This document shows, in pieces, positions 45,834 to 55,246 of a stretch of DNA of 64,000 nt (position 1 is the stretch's first letter; each line of letters opens with the position of its first letter). This DNA is from Streptomyces glomeratus (lineage in GTDB: Bacteria; Actinomycetota; Actinomycetes; Streptomycetales; Streptomycetaceae). The DNA is taken from assembly GCF_021462825.1 (NCBI RefSeq), contig NZ_JAKEEB010000010.1, positions 62,001-126,000 of the forward strand. The letters are read 5' to 3'. The translations under genes and the position numbers were made by a program. The notes beneath the pieces were generated by a model that was not told the origin of the DNA, did not search any database, and saw only the letters and a program-made list of their open reading frames with translations.

Positions 45834-47468
45834 ATGGGGCAGCGCAGGGCGAGGCTGGAGGCGAAGGGGCGGCAGGCGGCGTTCCAGGCGTACGTGGCGA
45901 TGGACCGGCGTGCGCCCGTCTCGGAGCTGGCCGGACAGCTGCTGCGGAAGGCCTTCCCCGACCACTGGTCGTTCCTGCTCGGTGAGATCGCTCTGTACAG
46001 CTTCGCCGTTCTGGTACTGACCGGCAGTTACCTGACGCTCTACTTCGATCCGAGTCTGGCCCAGGTGACCTACGCCGGTTCGTACAAGCCTCTGCAGGGC
46101 CTGCTGGTCACGAAGGCGTACGACTCGACGCTTCATATGAGCTTCGACGTGCGCGGTGGTCTGCTGATCCGTCAGATGCACCACTGGTCTGCCCTTGTCT
46201 TCGTCGCGGCCATCGGCGTCCACATGCTGAGGATCTTCTTCACCGGCGCGTTCCGCAGGCCCCGGGAGATCAACTGGGTCATTGGCGTGACCTTGTTCCT
46301 GCTGGCCCTCCTGGAGGGTTTCTGCGGTTACTCGCTCCCCGATGACCTGCTGTCCGGCACGGGGCTGCGCACCGCCCACACGATCGTGATGTCGATCCCG
46401 GTCGTCGGGACGTATCTGGCCTTCTTCCTGTGGGGCGGCTCCTACCCCGGCACAGAGCTCAGCCAGCGGCTCTACATCGTGCACGTGCTGTTCGCCCCCG
46501 GCCTGCTGATCGCCCTGATCGCCGTGCACCTGTTCATGGTGGTCTATCTCAAGCACACGCAGTGGGCGGCACCGGGGAAGACCAACCGAAACGCGGTGGG
46601 GCAGCCGATGTACCCCTCGTTCGCCGCCAGGTCGACCGGGTTGTCCCTGATCGTCTTCGCCGTCACCGCACTGCTGTCTGCGGTCGCACAGATCAATCCT
46701 GTCTGGGCCTACGGCCCCTACGTCGCCGATCAGGTCTCGACCGACGCCCAGCCGGACTGGTACGTCGGGTTCCTGGAAGGGGCGTTGCGGCTGATGCCGG
46801 GCGTGGAGACCGACGTCGCCGGCCACACGTTGATGTGGAACGTCCTGCTGCCAGCGGTCGTGCTGCCCGCGCTGCTGTTCGTCGTGCTGTACCTGTATCC
46901 GGTCTTCGAGCGATGGGTGACCGGGGACCTGGTGGAGCACCATTTGTGCGACCGGCCGCGCGACCGGCCGGTGCGGACCGGGCTCGGCGTGGCGGGCATC
47001 GTCTTCTACGCCGTGCTGCTCATGGCGGGCGGCAACGACGTGATCGCCTATGAGTTCGGTGTTTCCGTCAACGGTCTCACGTGGCTCTTCCGCATCGCTG
47101 TGCTCGTCGGCCCCGTCCTCGCTTACCTCCTCTCCAGGCGCATCTGTCTCGCGCTGCAACTGCACGAGCGGCAGCTGTACCGGGAAGGTGAGGAGACGGG
47201 CATGGTGCGTCAGGACCTTGCGGGTGGCATGGGGGAGTCCCATGCCGGTCTCGACCGGGAGCAGCGCTACCGCCTGCTGGTCAGGGAGCTTCCCCGGCCG
47301 CTTGAGCACCCTGGACCTCAGGCGCCGCCGCGCCGCCGGCTCAGGGCGTCGCTGAGCGCGTGGTACTACCGCGACCGGGTCGAGCTGCCCGTCACACCCG
47401 AGGAACGCCTGCAGATCACGGGCCGTACGGCGGATCCCGTGTCGGGCGGAGCCGACGGGGAAGGGTGA
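45834..47468 (+). CDS. Cytochrome b subunit of bc1-type complex (QcrB-like), orphan
   Basis: A 544-aa membrane protein like actinobacterial QcrB, which oxidises menaquinol in the bc1 complex. It has the N-terminal FPDHWSFLLGEIALYSFAVLV, eight or more membrane helices, haem-ligand His pairs in QMHHWSALVFVAAIGVHMLR and in AHTIVMSIP...IVHVLFAPGLLIALIAVHLF, and the quinol-site region PDWYVGFLEGALRLMPG. The C-terminus keeps the QcrB ending LPVTPEERLQI. No cytochrome c (qcrC) or Rieske (qcrA) genes are adjacent, so it is a stand-alone paralogue. A GTG at 45828 is an alternative start with a better-spaced GAGGAG. Confidence 0.9.
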   Translation: MGQRRARLEAKGRQAAFQAYVAMDRRAPVSELAGQLLRKAFPDHWSFLLGEIALYSFAVLVLTGSYLTLYFDPSLAQVTYAGSYKPLQGLLVTKAYDSTLHMSFDVRGGLLIRQMHHWSALVFVAAIGVHMLRIFFTGAFRRPREINWVIGVTLFLLALLEGFCGYSLPDDLLSGTGLRTAHTIVMSIPVVGTYLAFFLWGGSYPGTELSQRLYIVHVLFAPGLLIALIAVHLFMVVYLKHTQWAAPGKTNRNAVGQPMYPSFAARSTGLSLIVFAVTALLSAVAQINPVWAYGPYVADQVSTDAQPDWYVGFLEGALRLMPGVETDVAGHTLMWNVLLPAVVLPALLFVVLYLYPVFERWVTGDLVEHHLCDRPRDRPVRTGLGVAGIVFYAVLLMAGGNDVIAYEFGVSVNGLTWLFRIAVLVGPVLAYLLSRRICLALQLHERQLYREGEETGMVRQDLAGGMGESHAGLDREQRYRLLVRELPRPLEHPGPQAPPRRRLRASLSAWYYRDRVELPVTPEERLQITGRTADPVSGGADGEG

Positions 47469-47610
47469 GGGGCCTCACCCCCGGACGCGACGCCTCACTC
47501 CCGGAACAACAGGGAGAAGCGGAGGGTGGTGGTGGGCAGGGTGCGCTCGCCCACCCACGTAGCGGCCCGCCGGTGCTGGGACACGCCGAGGTGCTGGTCG
47601 TGTCCCCGTC

Positions 47611-48003
47611 TCATCGACTCTCTCGAGTCCCGAACTGGAAGACCATGCCGAGGACGCCGGGCCAGAGGAGACCGAACCCGACAAGGATGATCCATACGCC
47701 GTAGACGATGCCGACCGCGATTACCGCGGCGCCCAGCGCGGTGACGACCGGGTAGCCGCTGTGCGGGGGGAAGAAGTCGATCGTGCCGCTGCGCTCGCGG
47801 ATCTCGGAGTCCGGGCGGTCTTCGGGGCGCAGCCCCTTGCGTCCGTAGTTGATCAGGCAGAAGAAGGAGATCACCGAGGACATGCCGAAGGAGACGCTCA
47901 GTGCGGCGATGCCGGCGGGTTCGCGGGCGAACCAGATGTAGGCGGCGTCGGTGAGGAGGAAGAACAGTGCCACGCCGGCGAAGAGGTACGCCTCGGATTT
48001 CAT
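47611..48003 (-). CDS. ctaF: Cytochrome c oxidase subunit IV (CtaF)
   Basis: A 130-aa four-helix membrane subunit of the actinobacterial cytochrome c oxidase. It shows [40 protein letters not shown], the cytoplasmic loop [16 protein letters not shown] and the last helix [14 protein letters not shown]. The loop wording is typical of CtaF. Its ATG overlaps the ctaD stop by four bases, so the two are translated together. Confidence 0.9.
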   Translation of the reverse strand: MKSEAYLFAGVALFFLLTDAAYIWFAREPAGIAALSVSFGMSSVISFFCLINYGRKGLRPEDRPDSEIRERSGTIDFFPPHSGYPVVTALGAAVIAVGIVYGVWIILVGFGLLWPGVLGMVFQFGTRESR

Positions 48004-49718
48004 TCGCCCTGCTCTCCCCGGGGGTCGGGGGTCGGCTCCGCCGTTCCGTGAGCGCGTCGGGGCAGTTCCTGCCGGAACTCGGGGTGATGCAGGTCGAATG
48101 CGGGGGAGTCGGAGCGTACACGGGGTAGCGCCGTGAAGTTGTGCCGGGGCGGGGGGCACGAGGTCGCCCACTCGAGGGAACGGCCGTATCCCCAGGGGTC
48201 ATCCACGTCGACCTTGGGTGCGTACTGCGCCGTTTTCCACATGTTGTAGAGGAAGGGCAGGGTGGAGAGGCCGATGAGGAAGGCGCCGATCGACGAGATG
48301 ACGTTGAGGGTGGTGAAGCCGTCGGCGGGCAGATAGTCCGCGTAACGGCGGGGCATGCCTGCCTCTCCGAGCCAGTGCTGGACGAGGAAGGTTGTCTGGA
48401 AGCCGACGAACAGCGTCCAGAAGTGGATCTTCCCGAGGCGTTCGTCGAGGAGCTTGCCGGTCATTTTGGGCCACCAGAAGTAGAAACCGCCGAACATGGC
48501 GAAGACGATGGTTCCGAAGAGCACGTAGTGCAGGTGGGCGACGATGAAGTAACTGTCGGTCAGGTGGAAGTCCAAGACGGGGGAGGCGATGACGACGCCG
48601 CTGAGTCCGCCGAGCAGGAAGGTCACCAGGAAGCCGGCCGCCCACAACATCGGTGTTTCGAAGGAGACGCTGCCCTGCCACATGGTGCCGATCCAGTTGA
48701 AGAACTTCACCCCGGTCGGAACGGCGATGAGGAACGACATCAGGGAGAAGAAAGGCAGGAGCACCGCTCCCGTGGCGAACATGTGATGGGCCCAGACGGC
48801 TGCCGACAGCATCGTGATCGCGATCGTCGCGCCCACCATGCCGATGTACCCGAAGACCGGCTTACGGCTGAACACCGGAATGATCTCCGTGACGACGCCG
48901 AAGAACGGCAGCGCCACGATGTAGACCTCCGGATGGCCGAAGAACCAGAACAGGTGCTGCCACAGCAGTGCCCCGCCGGCGGCTGAGTCGAAGATGTGGG
49001 CACCGTAGGCCCGATCGGCCACCAGGGCCAGCAGGATCGCGGTGAACACCGGGAAGGCCAGCAGCACGAGGATCGACGTGAACAGGATGTTCCAGGTGAA
49101 GATCGGCATCCGGAACATGGTCATTCCCGGGACCCGCAGGGACAGGATCGTGGCGATGAAATTGACGGCGCCGAGGGTGGTGCTCACCCCGGCGACCGCC
49201 AGACCCATGGCCCACAGGTCGCCGCCGTGGCCGGGGGAGCGGACCGCGTTGTTCAGCGGTGAGTAGGCGAACCAGCCGAACGCCGCCGGGCCCTGGTCGA
49301 CGAAGTATCCGGAGACAACGATCAGTCCGCCGAAGAGGAAGAGCCAGTACGACAGTGCGTTCAGGCGGGGGAAGGCCACATCGGGGGCGCCGATCTGCAG
49401 CGGCATGACGGCGTTCGCGAACCCGGCGAACGTGGGGGTCGCGAAGAGCAGCATCATGATCGTGCCGTGGATCGTGAACAGCTCGTTGTACTGCTGATTG
49501 GTGACGATCTGCAGTCCGGGTCGGGCCAGCTCGGCGCGCATGAGCATCGCCAGTACTCCGGCGAACAGGAAGAAGCCGAACGAGGTGAAGAAGTACAGGT
49601 GGGCGATCTTCTTGTGATCGGTGGTCGTCAGGTAGTCCCTGATGCGCTCCGCTGTGGGTACCCGAGGCTCACGGGTGGTGACCTGTGGCTCTCCCGGGCC
49701 CGGGATTGTCCGTGACAT
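48000..49718 (-). CDS. ctaD: Cytochrome c oxidase subunit I
   Basis: Catalytic subunit of the haem-copper oxidase that reduces oxygen to water and pumps protons. The 572-aa protein has twelve membrane helices. The haem a/a3 and CuB ligands are seen in [39 protein letters not shown] (His and cross-linked Tyr), [10 protein letters not shown] (His-His) and [12 protein letters not shown]. The C-terminus [20 protein letters not shown] is typical of actinobacterial CtaD. Subunits II (ctaC) and III (ctaE) are not nearby, so this is probably a second copy that uses subunits made elsewhere, or is a partial module. Confidence 0.93.
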   Translation of the reverse strand: MSRTIPGPGEPQVTTREPRVPTAERIRDYLTTTDHKKIAHLYFFTSFGFFLFAGVLAMLMRAELARPGLQIVTNQQYNELFTIHGTIMMLLFATPTFAGFANAVMPLQIGAPDVAFPRLNALSYWLFLFGGLIVVSGYFVDQGPAAFGWFAYSPLNNAVRSPGHGGDLWAMGLAVAGVSTTLGAVNFIATILSLRVPGMTMFRMPIFTWNILFTSILVLLAFPVFTAILLALVADRAYGAHIFDSAAGGALLWQHLFWFFGHPEVYIVALPFFGVVTEIIPVFSRKPVFGYIGMVGATIAITMLSAAVWAHHMFATGAVLLPFFSLMSFLIAVPTGVKFFNWIGTMWQGSVSFETPMLWAAGFLVTFLLGGLSGVVIASPVLDFHLTDSYFIVAHLHYVLFGTIVFAMFGGFYFWWPKMTGKLLDERLGKIHFWTLFVGFQTTFLVQHWLGEAGMPRRYADYLPADGFTTLNVISSIGAFLIGLSTLPFLYNMWKTAQYAPKVDVDDPWGYGRSLEWATSCPPPRHNFTALPRVRSDSPAFDLHHPEFRQELPRRAHGTAEPTPDPRGEQGE

Positions 49719-50227
49719 GAGCGCCCTCCACGTGGCGGCAGTTTCGCCCAGTCACGCGGGTCCTCCCGTTCCTGTCGCTCCCGCACCGGTCGTTGTTGGG
49801 CCGGGAGGGGCAACTGGGAGCGGATGGTGTGTCCTAGCGGCGTGCGTGGCACCGCGAGGGTTTCCGGCCCGGACGACACGGCGTCAGCATGCCAGCGATG
49901 ATCGCCTGCTGCGTAGGACACGGCGGCTCATCCGGGTTGACTCACCCTCCGGCGGAGCGTGACGGCATGTGAGTCGGGCATCCGGGTGACGGGTCCGACG
50001 CTCTGAGTGCCACGGCGATCCCGAGCCGGGCGGCTCGGCGGCTGTGTCCGGGCAGGACGAGCGTGACGGCGGTCTTCCCGGCGAGACGTCGAACGCGCAC
50101 ATCCGTTGCCGTGGCGTGAGGGTGGCGTCGCCTGCGGCGTGGGGGTGGCGTCGCCGCACGCACCGTTTACATGACCCCTTCAGGGGTCACTCATCGTGGC
50201 GGCGAAGGTGCGTCCGAGGGAGCGAAC
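49719..50227. other. Gene-free intergenic stretch
   Basis: No gene was recognised between ctaD and the pyruvate oxidase remnant; open frames here lack family features or consistent codon bias. It should contain the ctaD promoter. Confidence 0.4.
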
Positions 50228-50692
50228 ATGTCACTTGTGGCCGATTTCGTCCTGCAGCGTCTGACCGAGTGGGGTGTCGAGCGGGTCTACGGCTATCCGG
50301 GTGACGGGATCAATGGGCCGGTCGGTGCCTTCGACCGGGCCGAGGCCAGCCCGGAGTTCATTCAGGTCAGGCATGAGGAGATGGCCGCGTTCATGGCGTG
50401 CGCCCATGCCAAGTTCACCGGGGAGGTGGGCTGTTGCACGGCCACCTCCGGTCCCGGCGCGGTCGGCGCCGCCTGGGACGAGGCGCTCGCCTGCGACGGG
50501 CCGGTGGTGCTGGAGTTCAAGGTGGACCAGGAGATCGCCCCGATCCCGCCGCACATCATGACCGAGCAGGGCAAGAAGGCCGCCAAGGCGGCCGTCCGCG
50601 ACCCGGAGAGGGTGGGCATCACCACCAAAGGGCTGCGCCAGAAGCTCAGCGAGTATGCCGAGCGTCTCCCCGGACGCCACCATGGGGACTGA
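50228..50692 (+). pseudogene. Pyruvate oxidase gene with internal in-frame deletion
   Basis: The first half reads as the N-terminus of a TPP-dependent pyruvate oxidase (PoxB-like): LVADFVLQRLTEWGVERVYG, YPGDGINGPVGAFDR, VRHEEMAAFMACAHAKFTG and CTATSGPGA. It then jumps directly to the enzyme's C-terminal end: AWDEALACDGPVVLEFKVD, IAPIPPHIMTEQGKKAAKA. About 400 or more central residues, including the TPP-binding motif GDGxxxM, are gone. The frame is still open for 154 aa, compared with about 580-600 for the family. It cannot be an active oxidase. The ATG at 50228 has GAGGGAGCGAAC upstream. Confidence 0.85.
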
Positions 50693-51836
50693 CGCCGGGG
50701 ACGGGGGTCCGGCGCCGGCCGGGTGCCGTGTCGACGCGGTCGACGTGCACGCCTTCGAGGTGCCCACCGACGGCCCGGACGGCAAGGAGCAGGACGGCAC
50801 GCTGGACTGGGATTCCACGACGGTCGTCCTGGTGCGGGTGCACGCCGGCGGGCTGACCGGGCTCGGCTACACCTACGGGGACGTGTCGGCCGCCTTGTTC
50901 GTGGACTCAAAGCTGGCGCCGGCGATCAAGGGCCAGGACGTGTACTCGCCGCCGGCGCTGTGGCAGCGGATGGGGGTGCTGATCCGCAACGCCGGGCGTC
51001 CGGGCGTCGGAGCCATGGCGGTGTCCGCGGTCGACGTGGCGCTCTGGGACCTCAAGGCGAGGCTGCTGGGGCTCCCGCTGGTCCGGCTGCTCCCCGCCTA
51101 CCACGCCCGTGTACCCGTCTACGGCAGCGGCGGTTTCACCAACTACTCCCTGGACCGTCTCACCGGCCAGCTCGCCGGATGGGTGGACCAGGGCATTCCC
51201 CGCGTCAAACTGAAGACGTCGCGGGAGCCCGAACGCGACCCACTGCGGCTGACCGCGGTACGCAAGGCGGTCGGCGACGAGCCGGAGCTGTTCACCGACG
51301 CCAACGGGGCGCTCGGCCGCAAGGAGGCGCTCTACTGGGCGCGCAGGTTCCACGACGAGTGGGACGTGCGCTGGTTCGAGGAACCCGTCAGCTCCGCCGA
51401 CCTGGAAGGACTGCGCCTGCTGCGCGAACGCGGACCGGAGCGACTGGAGATCGCGGCGGGCGAGTACGCCTACACGATGCGGGACTTCGTCAACCTCGTG
51501 GAGCGTCCCGCCGTGGACTGCCTCCAGACCGACGTCACCCGTTGCGGCGGCATCACCGGTGTGCTGGAGGTGGCCGGCCTCTCCGCGGCCCATGACCTCG
51601 ACCTGTCGGCGCACTGCGCCCCTGCTGTGTCCGCGCACGCCTTCTGCGCCGTACGACGGCTGCGGCACCTGGAGTACTTCCACGACCACGTACGCGTCGA
51701 GAGCCTGCTGTTCGACGGCACCCTGTCGCCCGTGGACGGCGCCCTGCGACCCGACACCGGCCGTCCGGGGCTCGGCCTGGACGTCAGGTGGGCCGACGCC
51801 GAGCCGTATCGCGTGTACGGGGCACGGCCGGTCTGA
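50682..51836 (+). CDS. Enolase-superfamily (mandelate racemase/muconate lactonising type) enzyme
   Basis: A 384-aa member of the enolase superfamily. The N-terminal capping domain starts CRVDAVDVHAFEVPTDGPDG, and the barrel carries the general base and metal ligands. Seen are Lys in IPRVKLKTSREPERD (KxK), Asp in PELFTDANGALGRKEAL, Glu in VRWFEEPVSSADLEG, Glu in EIAAGEYAYTMRDF and a late LSAHCAPAVSAHAF. The wording suits sugar-acid dehydratases or racemases; the substrate is unknown. The ATG at 50682 overlaps the end of the pyruvate oxidase remnant by 11 bp. Confidence 0.88.
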   Translation: MGTDAGDGGPAPAGCRVDAVDVHAFEVPTDGPDGKEQDGTLDWDSTTVVLVRVHAGGLTGLGYTYGDVSAALFVDSKLAPAIKGQDVYSPPALWQRMGVLIRNAGRPGVGAMAVSAVDVALWDLKARLLGLPLVRLLPAYHARVPVYGSGGFTNYSLDRLTGQLAGWVDQGIPRVKLKTSREPERDPLRLTAVRKAVGDEPELFTDANGALGRKEALYWARRFHDEWDVRWFEEPVSSADLEGLRLLRERGPERLEIAAGEYAYTMRDFVNLVERPAVDCLQTDVTRCGGITGVLEVAGLSAAHDLDLSAHCAPAVSAHAFCAVRRLRHLEYFHDHVRVESLLFDGTLSPVDGALRPDTGRPGLGLDVRWADAEPYRVYGARPV

Positions 51837-51956
51837 TCAGGCTCGCGAAGGAAGGGCGAGGATCGATGGCGAAGGCGGCACGCCGACGACGCGCGAGGTG
51901 CCGGCCGAGACCCACCCGGAGATCGCGGGCCCGCCGCGGGCCAGGATGACCCATGA

Positions 51957-52180
51957 CGTGGGCAGGCCCGAAGGGGCCCCTGCGCCGCCTGGCGCAGGCG
52001 CTGCCGTGGGGCCACGGCCACCAGCGCGCCACCGGCGGCATGACCGCCGAGCAGGAGCTGCTGGAGAAGAGCAAGGACTGCCTGGTGGCGGCCGACGGCT
52101 TCGCCCGCACGACGCAGGTCAAGGAGGCACGCACGGGGCGGCGGGCCCTGCACATGGCGGAGGCCATTACGGGATGCGCA
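51957..52180 (+). pseudogene. Remnant of unrecognised gene
   Basis: A short stretch with strong actinobacterial codon bias (GTGGCGGCCGACGGCTTCGC and neighbours) reads EQELLEKSKDCLVAADGFAR, TTQVKEARTGRRALHMAEA. At about 52167 the codon bias stops abruptly although the frame runs on into the next gene. I do not recognise the family. It looks like the 5' part of a truncated gene in the 430-bp gap before the transporter pair. Confidence 0.35.
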
Positions 52181-52266
52181 CGGCTCGTAACTGAAAAAGC
52201 GAGGCCGGCGACGAGAGCAGCCGCCGATATCGGGAACGAATGTTCCCATATGTCCCGGGCACTCGG

Positions 52267-53169
52267 ATGGATGTGCTCACGTACCTGCTGTCGGTACTGG
52301 CGGCCTGTGCCAACGCCGTGTCCTCGGTGCTGCAGCGCAAGGCGAACCGCGAGATGCCCCCCGAATTGGCGCTGCGGCCGAAACTCATCTTGGAGCTGTT
52401 GCGCCAGCCGGTGTGGCTCGCCGGGGTGGCCGGGGTCATCATCGGTTTCCTTCTCCAGGCCGCTGCGCTCGATCAGGGTGAGCTGTCCGTGGTGGAGCCG
52501 ATCCTGGTCTGTGAGCTACCGCTGACCTTGTTCCTGGCCGCATGGGTGTTCCACGCACCGCTGAGGCTCCGGGAGGCGGGCGCGGCCGTAGGGATGGCGG
52601 CGGGGCTGGCCGGACTGCTGTTCTTTCTCGCTCCGTCCGCGGGGCAGGCGGAGGAGGTGCCGTGGTACGCGTGGCTGCTGGCGAGCGTCGCAACCATGGC
52701 GGCGACAGCGGCGGCGTTCGAGTGGGCGCGGCGTGGCCGTATCGCCCGGGACCAGAGGGAAGGCAGCGCACGGCGGGCTGCGGGGTTCGGCATGGCGGCC
52801 GGGTGCACATTCGGTTTGACGGCGGCGTTCATCAAGGCGGCCACGGTCCGGTACAACGAGGGCGGTCTGGCCGGGGTGTTCACGGGATGGGAGCTGTACT
52901 GCATGGTCATCGCCGGCGTGCTGGGGATGTTCCTGCTCCAGTCGGCGATGCACGCGGGCCGACTGGTCGCCGCGCAGCCGGCCCTGACACTGAGCGATCC
53001 GCTGGTCTCCGTCCTGTGGGGCGTCACCGTCTTCGGAGAGATCGTGCGCGGTGGGCTCTACCTGCTGCTCGCCACGGCCAGCGGCGTGCTCCTGGCGGCC
53101 TCCGTCGTGGTCCTTTCCCGCTCTCCAGCGATCGGCGAGAAGGAGACCCGCCACGTTCGAGGAGGCTGA
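52267..53169 (+). CDS. EamA/DMT-type multidrug or metabolite transporter, first of a pair
   Basis: A 300-aa membrane protein of the DMT superfamily with about nine or ten helices: VLTYLLSVLAACANAVSSVL with the QRKANREMP loop, VWLAGVAGVIIGFLLQAAAL, VEPILVCELPLTLFLAAWVF and repeats in the second half. The QR-x-A motif after helix 1 and the VEP motif are typical of this actinobacterial DMT subgroup. It stands 6 bp upstream of a second transporter of the same type. The pair may form a heterodimer as in small multidrug resistance pairs, but this is inference. Start ATG 52267. Confidence 0.85.
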   Translation: MDVLTYLLSVLAACANAVSSVLQRKANREMPPELALRPKLILELLRQPVWLAGVAGVIIGFLLQAAALDQGELSVVEPILVCELPLTLFLAAWVFHAPLRLREAGAAVGMAAGLAGLLFFLAPSAGQAEEVPWYAWLLASVATMAATAAAFEWARRGRIARDQREGSARRAAGFGMAAGCTFGLTAAFIKAATVRYNEGGLAGVFTGWELYCMVIAGVLGMFLLQSAMHAGRLVAAQPALTLSDPLVSVLWGVTVFGEIVRGGLYLLLATASGVLLAASVVVLSRSPAIGEKETRHVRGG

Positions 53170-53175
53170 CGGGAC

Positions 53176-54075
53176 GTGTCAGGCTCGGTCTACGCATACG
53201 GTCTCGCCGCCGCATGCCTGCTGGGGCTCGGCTTCGTACTCCAGCAGCGCGCCGCGCAGCGCGCCCCGCTCGCCGACATGCTCCGCTTCCGGCTCCTGCT
53301 GGACCTGGTGCGCGACCGGGTGTGGCTGGCCGGCATCGGCTGCATGGTGGCCGGGCAGATCTTCGGCGTCCTCGCGCTCGCGAAGGGGGACGTGTCCCGT
53401 GTCGAGCCGCTGCTCGCCACCAACCTGCTCTTCGCCATGGCCCTCGCACGGCGGCTCAGCGGCCAGCGCCTGGGCTGGTCGGGATGGATCGGTGTGGCCC
53501 TCCTGAGCGGAGGGGTGACGGCGTTCATCGTCGCCTCACAGCCGGAAGCGGCCAAGGCCCCCGTCGGCGCAGTCCAGCAGGGGCTTGTGCTCGCCTCCCT
53601 GCTCGGTGCCTCGATGGTCATGGTCGTCATCGCCAAGCACCTGCGGCTGGTCAAGGAGCCACCCCTGCTGGCTGCGGCCGGCGGGCTTCTCTACGGCATC
53701 CAGGACGCGCTGACCCGGATGGCGACCGGCACCTTCTCGGCAGGCGGTGTCCTGGCGCTGCTGACCACCTGGCAGCCCTACACGGTCGTGGCACTCGCCG
53801 TGACGGGGCTGCTTCTCGTGCAGAGCGCGTTCGAGGCGGGACTGCTGCGCATGTCCCTGCCGGCGCTGACGGCCGCCGAGCCGATCGCCGGCATCGCCTG
53901 TGGCATCGGTCTGCTCGGGGACCGTCTGCGCGTCACACCCACCGCGCTGGCCTGGGAGGTCACCGGCCTCGTCGCCGTGGTCGTCGGCGTCCTGCTGCTC
54001 GGTCGGCACCCCGCGATGCCGGCCGGCACCGCCAGAGAGGACGACGCGCACCGAACCCCCACGGAAAGCCAATGA
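53176..54075 (+). CDS. EamA/DMT-type transporter, second of a pair
   Basis: A 299-aa membrane protein with the same layout as the gene before it: VYAYGLAAACLLGLGFVLQQ, RAAQRAPLADM, VWLAGIGCMVAGQIFGVLAL and SRVEPLLATNLLFAMALA. A duplicated VEP/AEP motif appears in the second half (LTAAEPIAGIACGIGLLGDR). The 6-bp gap with GGAGGCTGACGGGAC between the stop and GTG indicates one transcript. The cargo is unknown. The two proteins are clearly paralogous but well diverged, so the duplication is old. Confidence 0.85.
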   Translation: MSGSVYAYGLAAACLLGLGFVLQQRAAQRAPLADMLRFRLLLDLVRDRVWLAGIGCMVAGQIFGVLALAKGDVSRVEPLLATNLLFAMALARRLSGQRLGWSGWIGVALLSGGVTAFIVASQPEAAKAPVGAVQQGLVLASLLGASMVMVVIAKHLRLVKEPPLLAAAGGLLYGIQDALTRMATGTFSAGGVLALLTTWQPYTVVALAVTGLLLVQSAFEAGLLRMSLPALTAAEPIAGIACGIGLLGDRLRVTPTALAWEVTGLVAVVVGVLLLGRHPAMPAGTAREDDAHRTPTESQ

Positions 54076-54572
54076 CGACCGGTCGGCGCAGGCCCTTGAG
54101 GCGAGCTTCGACGGGCAGCGAGGCGTGTCAGCGGTACGAAGTCCCGGTCCCCGACGAAGACAGGGAAAAGCGTTGTGACGTGAATGCTCAGACGAAGCTC
54201 AAAAATGCGGCCGGTCAACGCGCATTCACACCTTCCCCACTTGCGCCACAAGATCCATATCGGGTACTACTGACGAGGCCACGCCGCTCAGCTACCTAGA
54301 CGAGCCGCGTGTGTGTGGATGCCGCTCCCCGACCAGGAGCTGCTCAACGATTTCACGGGGGAAGTCGCATGTATCGGCGTGTGCCGTCGTTTCATTCTGG
54401 GCTGCCGCTGACTTTCGGGGTGGTAATGCCACACGGACGTCATGCGCGAAATTCGTAACACTCTTTCTTCCGCCACGCTCCGGAATTGTCTGCCCGGCAT
54501 TCCGCATGGGCGCGGCTGTATGGCGCCTGTTTCCATGACCAGTGACAGGCGAAGAAACAAGGGAAAAGCAAC
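54076..54572. other. Gene-free intergenic stretch, relatively A+T rich
   Basis: No gene was recognised. From about 54180 the sequence is markedly less G+C rich than the flanks. It holds the presumed promoter of the secreted cationic protein; GGGAAAAGCAAC just before that ATG is its likely ribosome-binding site. Confidence 0.4.
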
Positions 54573-55160
54573 ATGAGACTGTCCATAGCCGCGCAGCGTC
54601 CGGCTTCGAAGACCAGCCGCGGGGGCGTACTGCGCGCAGCCGCCATCACCGCCGCTGTCGCCGTGGCGTTGGGGACTGCGGCACCACTGGCGGCGGCATC
54701 GGAGGCCAAGGACGCGACGCCGGCAGTGTCACAGAACCTGATCGCGGGGGCTGCCGCGACGCCGTCAGATGTGGCGTTCACCGCTGCCGAGGTGCGCGAT
54801 CTCATCAAGCAGATGAAGGCTGACGGCGCGGACCCTGCTGAGATCGCACAGTTCGAGCTCTACGCCCATTCCCTGGAAACCGGCACGCCCGGAAGTTCGT
54901 TCCTCGGTCAGGGAACGATTATGCGGAAGCTGATCTGTGCCGCTTTCCGGCACGGTGGCACGTGGCTTGGCAAGGTGCTCAAGCACGTGCACCCGAAGGC
55001 AGCCAAGTACGCGGGCAAGTACGGCGGTAAGATCGCCGACGCGATCGAGGGCGTGGAGGGCTGGGGGGAGCACGCTCTCGTCATCGCCCTGGTCAGGGCA
55101 GGAGTCCCCACTGACGTGGCGAAGGATCTCGCCATGGCCATCATGCTGGTCGCGTTCTAG
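54573..55160 (+). CDS. Secreted cationic helical protein, unknown function (bacteriocin-like?)
   Basis: Not recognised. It is a 195-aa exported protein. The signal peptide extends to about residue 43 (LRAAAITAAVAVALGTAAPL, then AAASEA). An acidic pro-like region (EVRDLIKQMKADGADPAEIA) spans about 70-110. A Gly-Ser rich joint (GTPGSSFLGQG) leads to an 80-residue C-terminal part that is strongly basic and helical: MRKLICAAFRHGGTWLGKVL, KHVHPKAAKYAGKYGGKIAD, ending with a very hydrophobic helix (KDLAMAIMLVAF). Leader, pro-region, cationic amphipathic helix and hydrophobic end recall pore-forming peptides. A membrane protein gene follows at 87 bp. Toxicity is inferred only. Confidence 0.6.
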   Translation: MRLSIAAQRPASKTSRGGVLRAAAITAAVAVALGTAAPLAAASEAKDATPAVSQNLIAGAAATPSDVAFTAAEVRDLIKQMKADGADPAEIAQFELYAHSLETGTPGSSFLGQGTIMRKLICAAFRHGGTWLGKVLKHVHPKAAKYAGKYGGKIADAIEGVEGWGEHALVIALVRAGVPTDVAKDLAMAIMLVAF

Positions 55161-55246
55161 CGCCGAACTGGGGCCGGGGACAGGCCGTGCACTCGCGGCC
55201 TGTCCCAGGCCCCACCACCTACGGAGAAAGCTGAAGCGGAGCCTTG

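Noticed and set aside
47495..48202. Minus-strand frame overlapping ctaF
   Set aside because: Out-of-frame shadow of ctaF with no family features.
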